NCBI GenBank assembly: GCA_039621445.1
Contig: CP154955.1
Span: forward strand, 52,295,384-52,359,383
Length of the DNA: 64,000 bases
Direction of reading: 5' to 3'
Source of the DNA: Euglena gracilis
Lineage: Eukaryota > Euglenida > Euglenophyceae > Euglenales
The position numbers and the translations under genes were made by a program. Of the stretch, positions 54,671 to 64,000 are shown piece by piece; within the stretch, counting starts at the first letter, position 1, and each line of letters begins with the position of its first letter. The notes under the pieces are model-generated. The model ran no database searches and had not been told where the DNA came from. It worked only from the letters and a program-made list of their open reading frames with translations.

Positions 54671-54721
<51 letters not shown>

Positions 54722-54724
54722 AGC

Positions 54725-54757
<33 letters not shown>

Positions 54758-54760
54758 AGC

Positions 54761-54832
<72 letters not shown>

Positions 54833-54835
54833 AGC

Positions 54836-54910
<75 letters not shown>

Positions 54911-54944
54911 AGCTGTTGTTGTTGTTTTTGTTGTTGTTGTTGTT

Positions 54945-54987
<43 letters not shown>
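54624..54987. repeat. (GTT)n array punctuated by TAGCTG
   Basis: GCT units give way to about 110 GTT units, interrupted by the hexamer TAGCTG at about 54668, 54721, 54757, 54832 and 54911. All lengths are multiples of three. Confidence 0.97.
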
Positions 54988-54988
<1 letters not shown>

Positions 54989-55866
54989 GAGCTTCGCAAC
55001 CAGGCTTTCTGTCAAGGGTTTGCAGAACCCCCCGCGGTGGGCCTCAATGAACAAAAGTAACCAGTGCGCCGTCACGGTGATGGAGACTCCCTAACTAAAG
55101 TGGAGTGCATGCCTGGCGGGCGCTTGGTGGCCGGCACAATAAGTCCCGCCAGGCTCTGGCCACCTGCATGTACACAGACAATTAGGCCAGAGGCGAAAAA
55201 AATCCCCAAGCCAGAAGAAGGGATAAAGGGACCAAACAAATAGCCACAGTGCACACAGGGGGGCCTTGATTGGAGCTTGTCCAACTTTGGCTGGTGGATA
55301 TCCCACTGGACCCCCCGGGGGGGGGGTCTGCTTGAAGGGCAAGTCAAAGGAAGTGTTTTCCACTGACCGGCACAAAGCGCCAGAAAATTTTCTGGACCGC
55401 CAAAACTTACCAAAAATGCGGATTCTTGGCCATTCTTGGGATTCTTTGGAGCGAAATCAGCAAAAAAAAGCACATTATAAACCACATTCCAGCGCCGGAG
55501 AGATTTTTTTCCCCAATCGGGGACCCCTGGACTCCCGGGGGGGGGGTGCCCCCCCCCCCTGATGGGAGGGGTCTAGCTGGTCCCTTTTTCCCGGTGTCTA
55601 GCAAAATGGATAGCCAGTGGGCCCCTCGGGGTCCTTAAGCAAAAGCTTGTTGGCAGCCTTTCTTAAAATGGGCAGCAGGGTCCGTGGAACCCACTCACTA
55701 AAAAAAGAACGTCGGAAGCACAGCAAATAGACATATGCTCCAGAAATTGGGAAAACGTCCCGTATGAACCCTGGGGAAAACGGCGGGGGTCCAAGAAATG
55801 TTGTGCCAAAAAGTACAATCCTCAAAATACAGAGTCTCCTTGAGAGCCTTGGCGTTCTGCCCCATA

Positions 55867-56385
55867 ATGAAATGGGCGGGGTATGCCTGACTGTGTTGTG
55901 TTGTGTGTGGCACACAACACAATCTGATTTTGATGTGGCACAACCCCCGAGGCACCTTCTTCTTGACACTTTCGTTGGTACCTCCCCCCCCCCCCAGCCC
56001 AATGAACACTAAAATGACAAAACCAGCTGGTCCGGACGGAGGACATTCATCAGGCATCAGTTGTATGGGCACTTGCGTTGTTAAAAAGGTGACAGACTGG
56101 ACGGTCTGCCGTCCAGTCTGTCACCTGTCCAGTGTCACCTGTCACTGTCACCTGTCACCTGTCACCACTGTCCAGTCCAGCAGGAGTGCCACGATCAAAA
56201 AATGGGCACTTCTCTTTGGGGGGTTGTATGACTGTGTTATGTTATGATTAGGCATTAACGTGGCACAACTCCCATGGAACCTTCTTGAAATTTTTGCAAA
56301 TGGGCAGGAGGGTCCTGTGGAACTTACCCGTGTAAAAATGCTGTGAAGGAGCACCTGCCCCCCCCCCCAGTCTAATGAACACCGT
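55867..56385. repeat. Diverged tandem duplication (55867-56012 and 56203-56385)
   Basis: Both halves run AAATGGGC, GGGGTATGCCTGACTGTGTT or GGGGTTGTATGACTGTGTTA, GTGGCACAAC, ACCTTCTT, a C-run and CAATGAACAC or TAATGAACAC in the same order. A further AAATGGGCAGCAGGGTCC-type piece lies at 55665. Spacing is about 340 bp. No conserved frame. Confidence 0.6.
56087..56126. other. Perfect hairpin with 18-bp arms and 4-nt loop
   Basis: AGGTGACAGACTGGACGG, TCTG, CCGTCCAGTCTGTCACCT. It is followed by CACCTGTC repeats to 56180. It sits between the two halves of the 55.9-56.4 kb duplication. Confidence 0.9.
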
Positions 56386-57539
56386 TCAAAAATGGGAGGA
56401 AACAAGTCTGGTTGCCATACTTTTGAAGAGCTTGGGGTTGGTTTATAATTTTTGGGGGAGGAGAGTTGGTGGTGGATTCCACCGTCTCTATTCAAATTTG
56501 TTTCTGTCCCCTGGACAAGCTTATCCTGACCTTTTATTTCACAACAACTAAAAACATCGCACATCATCCAAATACTTGCAGATATTTTACAACTTCGATT
56601 TCACATTTTTGATTTTACAATTTTATGCCTCCCCGGGGGGTTTGTGGAGAATCTCCAGTGACCGGCCCGAAGTGCCAAAATTTTTTTGACTCCCAAAATT
56701 TACCAAACTGTCCACATTTGGCCATTTGTTGGGATTTTTTTCCGGAACAAAATCAGGCAAAAAACACATTTTAGGCTTCATTTCCACCTCAGCGCGCAGC
56801 GCCGGAGGAAAATAATTTGGCGTCTGGGGGACCCAAAATAAAAAGTGCCAAAGAGGTTGAGCAGTTTTTGGGGGGGTCTTCGGCCAGAAATTGGGTTTTT
56901 TTTGAATCACAATTTCCTTTCCTCAAATTTTGGGGTATTTCTGATATAGAATACCATGCAACATCTGAAATCTAAGGCCATCTGCTGAAAGCCCTGAGAA
57001 GAGCTTTCATGGCAGCTGAAAACTAAGATTTCAAATTTGCAAATAGGGTCGGAAGATTCCGATCGGCGATTTTCAGAGCGCTGTACAATGTGGCTGAGTT
57101 CTGTTGGCGCCAAGCGAAAGGTCTTGGGGAAAGCTTTCGTTGGATATGCATGTGCAACCTGAACTTTGGGATTTGACAAATTCATCTGTCAAATTTTGGA
57201 ATCCACAATTGCTGAAAATAAGAGCTACGTTATGGAAAAATTCTGTGGCCATCTCTCGACAGCCCCTGAGAAGATCTCGATTGATGGGCAACATGGCATT
57301 AGAAGTGTGGAATCTGCCAATTCCAACCGGCGGCCAATTTGGGCAGTCGCCCAAAAGTGCCCCAAACATGGGTATTCTGGGCGAAATTGGCCGTGACGCC
57401 CGAACGGGCATCCCAGTCACCGGGTTCACGCCTTCGTTTTAATTCCCATTCTTCCACACGCTGTCCCAACCTGTGATTTTGCGTGAACTGAATCTGTTTG
57501 GTGTGTCCCATCTGCTGCTGTTTTTTTTTTATGTGTGTG

Positions 57540-57738
57540 TTGCGTTAAGTGGTGTGGGTGTGGGTGTGGGGGTGTGGGTGTGGGTGTGGGGGTGTGGGTG
57601 TGGGCGTGGGGGTGTGGGGGTGTGGGTGTGGGTGTGGGTGCGGGTGCGGGTGTGGGTGTGGGTGTGGGTGTGGGTGTGGGTGTGGGTGTGGGTGTGGGTG
57701 TGGGTGTGGGTGTGGGTGTGGGTGTGGGTGTGGGCAGG
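57540..57738. repeat. (GGGTGT)n hexanucleotide array
   Basis: About 30 GGGTGT units with GGGGGTGT variants. G-quadruplex-prone on the + strand. It is interstitial and does not match the common TTAGGG or TTTAGGG telomere units. Confidence 0.95.
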
Positions 57739-59589
57739 GATAGATCGCAAACCCTTCGGTATTGAGGTACTGGGGGGTTAGGTTGTAGGGGTGGGGTTAG
57801 ATGTTGGGAGGGGTGTCCGGACCCCCCCTCGTCGGCTGGTTCCTAAAAAGCGAAAAATTTTCTTCTGGCACTGCGTGCCAGAAAATGAGCAAAGAACGCC
57901 TTTTTCTTCACTTTTTGAGCGTTTTGCTCATTTTTTGATGTTTTGGTGTTTTTTTTCCATAAAAAGTGTTCAAAAATTTCTTGCGTGTGCCTGTGTGGAC
58001 ACGAGCCTGTCGATTCACCCGACCCCACATGGTGGTCCTTCTCCTCATTTCTTTAGTCCGGGGCATCCTCTCGCCGTCCGTCACGTGACAGCCACCTGGT
58101 GTGACCATCCCAGTTCATGAAGCCCCATCAAGTTGAGTGATGGATTGAACTAGCTTTATGGGGTATCGGGTATCCGCAATTTATTGTCAATTCACACAAT
58201 TTTCGTGTAATTTTTGAAATTTTTCCTATGAAAAAATTACAAGAGCATTTATTTGATGCCAAATTGATGCAACCACTTTGCCTCCACACGATCTACCTCG
58301 ATTTGCGGGAAGTTGGATTAATCATTTGAAATGGAAGCTGCAGCCCAGAACATGAAGTGTTTTATAGAAAGAAATGGGCTTTATCGGAAGGAACTTCCTC
58401 CAGCGAGTCAATTTCATCTTTTAGGCCGAATTTAGGCCAGATGTACTTTTTTCGTAACCCTAACCTGTCCTCAGTCCTACCCCCTTTAACCAACCCAAAA
58501 CTCAACCCTACACCTCGAGGCAGGAACTGCACATTCCCATTGGACATCTGTCGAGGGGGCACAGAAACACAAGGAATTTGGCGTCGATATTCTTTTCATG
58601 TATTTTTAATAATTCTTTTTTGGCTTTGATCAGGGATCCCCCCCCCCCCCCCGGGGTCGTTCACTTACTGAGACCCCCCGGTGCGGCTGCCGTATTTTTA
58701 GATTTTTATGGAAACATCCAGAGGGGTTTCTTTGTATATTTTTGACCGACCCACGCCCCCCAAAACCATTTTCGAGTTCCCCAAAAGACGAAATTGCTAT
58801 TGTTTGAGACATCATCTGATTTTTTTTTAATAATACAAAAGTCCCCAAAGAACCAGAAAGTTCGCCATTTTTGCCCCAAATGGGGGATTTTCAGTAAGTT
58901 TCCAGGCAAGGGTTTTCACTGTCGCTGGGGATCCTAAGTCTGGGGGGGGGGGAGGTCCTATGTTTAGGGTATTTTCCTTTTTTTGGTTTTTTCCGCGTAA
59001 CCCTTAAGTCTTGCTGTGAAATTTGGTTCATTGGTTGTATTTCCTGATTCCTCATTCCAACGTTTGTTCCAACCCTTCCCAAATTGAATTGGGTTTGTTT
59101 TGGTTCCAGCTTGGCCCGGGGGGGGGTACACCACCGTCCATGCGCTCGTCAGGTGGCACATCATCCGGCTACAGCGGGAGAGGCCAAAAGCAGGCCCTGC
59201 GACTGCGTTGTGTCCTGAGCACACCATTGCTTAACACATGTCCGACCCCACCCTCCAGGGGGGTGGTGACTGACTGGGGCCTTTTTTTTTGCGACTGACT
59301 TGTTTTTGGCTCCGGACGCCCCCCCCTGGAGGTGGGATTGGCCAGAATTGGCCGCAAGTGGCCACGCGGCGCCGAAACGCTGTTTTTATACCTCGAAAAT
59401 TCTCGGGGTATTTATTGAGCCACTTTGGCCTTTGCTGACCCCCAACCCATTCAGGAAGTGGCTGGTTTGAAAAGTTACTGATTTTTTTTGTAAATGAAAG
59501 ATGACCCCCCCTCCCCCCAGAGGCTGGTGAGGAATGGCATGGGAGGCTGGTAAGGCATGGTATGGTCCTAACAATACTATGCTGTACTT

Positions 59590-59999
59590 TTACCCTGGGG
59601 GTGAGAGACTGTGCACTGGTACCCAGAAGGCCTTAGAAAAGCCATTGGGCCCGAATGTTGGGGCTAACTCCTCACGACAGAACTGACTGGTCTTTTGAAA
59701 ACGGAGGGTGATTCCCGTCCACCCAGGGGCTTGACGAGCAATTGGCATGGTTTTGATTCCAGTCGACTCTCGTCGCCCCTTTTTCCCACTTCCTCGTGTC
59801 TGTGCCCCCCACCCCAGCAGCTGAATGCGATCTGACCCGGTGCAAGCCCGCGTGATTGCTTGATGAAGGCCTTCCCACATCCCGGGGGATGAAGAACCAC
59901 ACAACTGAATTCTAGGGACTCTTGGTCCCGCGCCTTCGTCTCAAGTTTCCTGAAGACATCAATCCCCCCTGGATTGATGACTACTATTTGATGACTCAC
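59590..59999 (-). CDS. Possible degenerate coding region on the minus strand
   Basis: A homopolymer-free stretch with protein-like minus frames: INPGGIDVFRKLETKARDQE at its right end, shifting into GLHQAITRACTGSDRIQLLG and GIKTMPIARQAPGWTGITLR. The change of frame near 59900 suggests decay. Family not recognised; a retroelement origin is possible but unproven. Confidence 0.25.
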
Positions 60000-60235
60000 T
60001 CAAACAAATATATTTCCCCCCCAATTTTTACATTTGGAAACTTTCTAATCCCAAAAATGCCCATTTTTGTCCGAGTATTTCAATTTTAAAGAAAATGATA
60101 CACTATAAATACACCATACACATATACACATGTGAGTGCATTATAAACACACAGCCATCGAAATCAATTTGTCAAGCCCCCCCCCCCACGTGCCTTTTGG
60201 TTTCAACTCGGTTGGGCCAAGATGGGAGGTGTGGT

Positions 60236-60288
60236 GTGGTTTGTGTGTGTGTGTGTGTGTTATTGTGGGTGTGTTGTGTGTGTGTGTC

Positions 60289-60319
<31 letters not shown>

Positions 60320-60505
60320 GGTGTGTGCTGTGTGGTGTGTGTGCGCGCTCGTGTTGTGTTGTGTGCTGTGCTGTGTGTTTGTGTTGTGTGCTGTGCCGTG
60401 CTGTCTGTGTGTGTTGTTGTGCTGTGCTGTGTGATGTGTGTGTGTGTGTGTGTGTGTGTTGCATGCTGTTTTGTGCATGTGCGTGTGCACACGCTGTGTG
60501 TGAAT
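60236..60505. repeat. (GT)n-rich irregular array
   Basis: GT runs interrupted by GCT, GGT and GTT. 60505-62480 around it contains only short open frames and C/G hairpins (61590-61680 and 61905-61945) that I cannot support as genes. Confidence 0.9.
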
Positions 60506-62586
60506 GTGTGAGGCTGCCTCCCACCGCGTTCCACCAACAGCAATCAGGTGTCCAGATGCCCCCCCCCTGTGTGTAAATCGCGTCGCTATAGTCTATAGTA
60601 ACGCAAGCCCACATCTGCCTTTCGGACCCCATTCCGCTCTTGTCTGGCGGGCCGGCTTCTGCGTTCACAGACTGCACCGGAATGTGCCCCGGAAGGAATT
60701 GGGTCAGGGCTTGGGTTATGGTTGTAGCCTGGCTCCTAGACAGAGTCCTGGCCCGACCCCAGGGAATTCAGCGAGCGTTGGCTTTGTCCGGAGGGTCCTC
60801 ACCCTCCCCCTCTGGGCCCTGAGGGGGTCTGCCTCCCGGGGAAAAGAGTCGTCCCCAGCGCTTTGAAGTGATTTTTTTGGCGTAGTTGGGCGAAAAATAG
60901 GCGTGATGATTTCCTGGAAGTTCTAAATGAATTTTTTGATTTCCCTCCTTTCTACCTCTCTCTGTCTCTCTCTCTGAAAAGTCACGATGATGCAGTGATG
61001 ACCTTTCCGCCAACGTCAAAGAAAAGGTGAATTGTGCCTTGAAATGTGATTTTGCGTCAAGAAGTATATGTATACGTACCAGGTACCATGTGCGGTTAAG
61101 GATCTCAAAGGTCTTCAGCAGATCCTTGTACTTGTTCACTGGGGGGTTGAACCCCCCCCCCCCCAGCAAACATGGCAAGTCCCGCCAGGCTCCAGTCACT
61201 TGAACATGAACACATGAACACCGACAAAAAGGGCCAGACGAAAGACAGCTGCTGGCCAGAAAGTATAAAAGTCCCCAAACAAACTGCCACAGTGCACGGG
61301 TTGAGCGTGCAGCGCGCGCAAACCAGCAATGAGTGGGAATCCCAGAAACCCCAGTTTTGGGATGGGGGTCGGCCCCCCATCCCTTGCGCGTCGAAGGACT
61401 TCCTTTAGAAACTTTTCCTTGCGCGGGGCAATGACGGTTGGGGTCCGAAGCCCAACAACTGGGGACATGTTTGCAAGTTCAAGCGGAAGGCGAGAAATAC
61501 CACTTCATCACTATTCAGTTATTATAATAATAAATCTCCATTTTTCTGTGCTTTGGCACCATACATCTCTCTAAGGTTTTGCGAACCCCCCCGGGGGGGG
61601 GCGGCTGCAGCCAGCCCCGATTTGGGCCCAGCCCAGCCGCAGCAGCACCCCCCCCCCCCCGGGGGGTGCTGCTAGCCCAGCTTGCCAGCCCCTTTTTTGG
61701 GGGCCCAGCCCAAAATTTTTTCGGCGCAAAGCGCCGAATTTTTTTTGAAAAACTGTGTTCAAAAGTGGCCAAAAATGGGGTTTGGGGGGCGTTTGGGGCA
61801 TTTTTGGGGGGTTTCAGATGCATCATTTTTTCAAAACTGTGTTTTGCAGGTCATTTTTGGGCATTTTTCCGATTTCAGTCCAGCTCGCCCCGGTTCGGGT
61901 CCAGCCGGGGTCCAGCCCCCCCCCCCCCCCGGGGGGGGGGGGCGGGCTAGCCAGCCCAAATTTCTAGCCCTAGCCCAGCAACCCCCCCGAGGTCCTTAAA
62001 GAGATGTTTGGCACTCTCTCCTCACGTCCCCGGGGGGGTCGACCCCCCACCAGGTCTTCCCAGACCGCTCGGTCCATGTCTCGTGGAGGCCCAATACTGC
62101 GGTGACCTCTGCCGGCCGGCCGTTGCGCTTCTCCCGCTTCCACTTGTGTCCACTTCCCCGACAGTGGTCTCGGTCTCTGCAACCCAGGCCATGCACCCGA
62201 CATGGCGGCGACCAGTGCCTTTTTCTGGACCCCGCTCTTCGGGTGCACCTGATTCATGCTATCGCTGCATGGTTGAGACTTGTTCGGTGTCCTCCAGTTT
62301 GCATTTGGGGGGGGGGGGCTCTTGTCCTTTATTCTGGAAAACCCGTCTCATTGTGGGTCAAGTCCGAGGTTTCCTTCAATTCTTGACCTCTTACCTCACA
62401 TTTTCCCTGAGAAGCAGTGACAAATTTTCCGTTCATTTGTATTCGAAGTTATTATTATTGTTATAAGCTGTATGATGTGAACACACAATGCAGTAAATTA
62501 CCTGCACCTGCCCCCCTCCCCCCACTCCCCTTCCCCTCTCCCCCCATGCCCCCTCCCCCCTCTCCCCTCCCCAACAACAGCGTCTA

Positions 62587-62780
62587 TTTGTGTGGACAAA
62601 GTTTGGCGGACATGGCGTAAATGGAAAACGGGCAAACGGTAGAAGAAGAATCAGGCAGACATGGCGTTTTTGTGGCAAATGGATGAATGGTTTCGAACAA
62701 GTTTGGCGGATATGGCGTAAATGGAAACCGGGTGAACGGTCTGCACCACATCAGGCGACATGGCGTTTTTTGTGGCTAAC
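62587..62780. repeat. Two copies of a 110-bp GGCGGACATGGCGTAAATGG unit
   Basis: Units start at about 62604 and 62704. Each contains GTTTGGCGGAYATGGCGTAA, then ACGGT, then CATGGCGTTTTTTGTGGC. The translation TWRKWK/TWRFCGKW repeats as well, but frame is not kept across the second half. Confidence 0.6.
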
Positions 62781-62825
62781 GGGGCCATACCACCCACACC
62801 AGACGCACGACAGCCCCTCCCCGCG

Positions 62826-62925
62826 ATACGCATGCATGCATGCATACACATGCATACACACATGTGTATGCATACATACATGCATACACATGCATACACA
62901 TGCATGCATGCATGCACCCACTCCC
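62826..62925. repeat. CATGCATACACA array with internal palindrome
   Basis: ATGCATACACA units with a mirrored centre (ACACATGTGT), flanked by (CATG)n. Confidence 0.9.
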
Positions 62926-62932
62926 CCACCAG

Positions 62933-63053
62933 GCAGCGCTTTGTTCCGCTCGCTCTGCATAGCAGGCCCCTCCGTTCTGCATCCTTCTCCCGCCTGGCTG
63001 CGCGTTCCCGATTGATGCACTTTGCCGTGGCCCGACGGTCGGCCTCCCCGTTG
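62933..63053 (+). CDS. Exon of a short-intron gene
   Basis: CACTCCCCCACCAG precedes QRFVPLALHSRPLRSASFSR and LAARSRLMHFAVARRSASPL, ending in phase 0 at a consensus GTGAGT donor. The Arg/Ser-rich N-terminal character could suit a targeting or disordered region. Upstream exons not found. Confidence 0.45.
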
Positions 63054-63103
63054 GTGAGTGCCCCGCTGCCTTCTGCCTGCCATATCCCACTGACGCCTTC
63101 CAG

Positions 63104-63198
63104 CCGGAGGTCCTTTGGTGGTTCGCTCCCCAGGGGTGGGAAAGTGCCGCGCTGCGTGGGACACTCGAGCAGGCTCGGTGTGGAGGCGGCCAAAGCGG
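63104..63198 (+). CDS. Exon joined to 62933-63053 across a 50-bp intron
   Basis: GACGCCTTCCAG begins the exon in phase 0: PEVLWWFAPQGWESAALRGT and LEQARCGGGQSGVQ, then a G-run. The intron GTGAGT...CTGAC...CAG is complete in 50 bp. The 3' end is uncertain; other frames are also open. Confidence 0.4.
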
Positions 63199-63568
63199 AG
63201 TACAGGGGGGGGGGTCCGCCTGGACGCTATTTCAAAAATGATGCGAGGTGTCTCGAGATATTTTGAAAAGCAATTTTTTGGCCCAAAATCCACTCGGCAC
63301 CCCCATCCACGGCATTGGTGGCATCGCTGAAGCCGTCCCCACTCCCCGCGGGGTCCAGTAAGCAAGGAGCCGTTTCCCATCCTCGGACCCCCCCCCCCCA
63401 TTGACAATTTCTCTTTCCTGTCCAGTTGCCCAAAGGGTCCTTCTGGGAGGCTGGCTGGTTACGGGTTTTGTATTTTTATCCTTCGGAGGGGTAAAAATGG
63501 ACCCAACACTGGGCAAAAATCGGTCGAAATCGACCACCTGGTATTATTTTTTTGGGGGGGGTCAAAAA

Positions 63569-63976
63569 TCAGTTTTTTTGGCATAATAATTGGCAGTTTT
63601 CTTGGGGGCATTGCTGATGTTTTGGGGGATCGGGTTCGACCTCCCAGCTCTGATGCGTGGGGGTCAGCCAGCAGCCTCTCTCCAGCCAGCCCAAACGTTC
63701 CCGCCTCTCAGCTGAACCCCCCAGGGGGTCCCGAGTCCCTAAACAAACCTCTGCTGCCAGAAATGCCTCTGCTACCAGCAAACCCATTTGTCTGACCCAC
63801 GCCCTCCCCTCCCCCTCCCCCCCCCCATCCCCCCCGCGGCGGGGTAGGACTCGCCCCCCCCCCTCCCCCCACCGGCGGGAGCCGCCGCTCCACAACGCGT
63901 GCGGACCGCCGCCCCACCGCCGCCCAGCCGTGCGGGGCCGCCGGTGCGCGGACGCGCCGCCCCTCCCCCCCCCCAC
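63569..63976 (-). CDS. Possible coding region on the minus strand
   Basis: The minus frame reads QMGLLVAEAFLAAEVCLGTR and AERRERLGWLERGCWLTPTH. Codon use is plausible, but its left part is a C/G-rich Gly-Arg polymer and its end runs into TTGGGGG sequence. On the + strand, CCTGCCTGCAG at 63984-63994 could be the acceptor of an exon leaving the window. Confidence 0.2.
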   Translation of the reverse strand: MGGGRGGASAHRRPRTAGRRWGGGPHALWSGGSRRWGEGGGRVLPRRGGDGGGEGEGRAWVRQMGLLVAEAFLAAEVCLGTRDPLGGSAERRERLGWLERGCWLTPTHQSWEVEPDPPKHQQCPQENCQLLCQKN

Positions 63977-64000
63977 TGTGTTGCCTGCCTGCAGCGTGTC

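Noticed and set aside
57540-57738. Telomere repeat
   Set aside because: GGGTGT does not match a common telomere unit, the array is interstitial with variant units, and no chromosome-end features are present.
60504-60866. 120-codon + frame after the GT array
   Set aside because: Some protein-like stretches, but it begins in the microsatellite and has no acceptor or conserved motif.
62008-62466. 152-codon + frame and overlapping minus frames
   Set aside because: Two strands are open at once and a G-run of ten lies inside. I cannot tell which, if any, is coding.

Overview
This window looks like nuclear DNA of a eukaryote with intron-rich genes and a very repeat-heavy genome. Hundreds of C or G homopolymer runs, long di- to hexanucleotide arrays and short inverted-repeat elements fill nearly all of it. 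Coding signal appears only as short GC-rich exons with canonical GT-AG borders, all on the + strand where I could judge. There are no bacterial-style operons. The only long conventional protein-coding stretch is a retroelement polyprotein at about 46.3-49.4 kb. It combines a reverse transcriptase fragment, CCCH zinc fingers, an OTU-like protease, a J-domain and a GEAKNPGP motif. That combination makes me think of a dinoflagellate or related alveolate, but this is inference from remembered family flavour and no single-copy marker gene confirms it.

Layout. 1-11,601: left copy of an 11.6 kb duplicated block holding pieces of an intron-rich gene that ends at a stop at 7767, plus many microsatellites and small inverted-repeat elements. 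11,602-25,482: spacer with short exons (12.6, 13.6-13.9 and 24.3 kb), a TIR-bounded element filled with a 206-bp satellite (17.2-19.5 kb), compound trinucleotide arrays around a 160-bp island (19.6-20.5 kb), a fold-back element (22.7-23.3 kb) and a hAT-like MITE with a perfect 8-bp target duplication (23.5 kb). 25,483-37,101: right copy of the block, in direct orientation. The two copies differ by scattered substitutions and repeat-length changes, and most changes inside two proposed exons are silent.

37,335-39,969: a 2,635-bp element with 23-bp perfect terminal inverted repeats and a 5-bp target duplication. It carries about 15 copies of a short palindrome, GCGG-N4-CCGC, clustered in its two outer thirds. 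40-42 kb: decamer repeats and an 18/27-bp minisatellite whose units are all multiples of three. 42-46 kb: homopolymer cassettes and a likely terminal exon at 44.4 kb. 46.3-49.4 kb: the broken retroelement polyprotein. 49.4-64 kb: more MITEs, a 17-bp tandem array, likely exons at 52.1, 52.8 and 62.9-63.2 kb, long CA, GTT and GGGTGT arrays, a perfect 18-bp-arm hairpin and a diverged tandem duplication at 55.9-56.4 kb.

The best candidates for something undescribed are the 37.3-40.0 kb palindrome-studded transposon, the multi-domain retroelement polyprotein, and a recurring architecture in which a 9-12 nt AT-rich core is set between runs of C or G and repeated directly and inverted, seen with at least six different cores. 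Exon calls rest on reading frame, splice borders and copy-to-copy comparison only. No transcript or database evidence was available.
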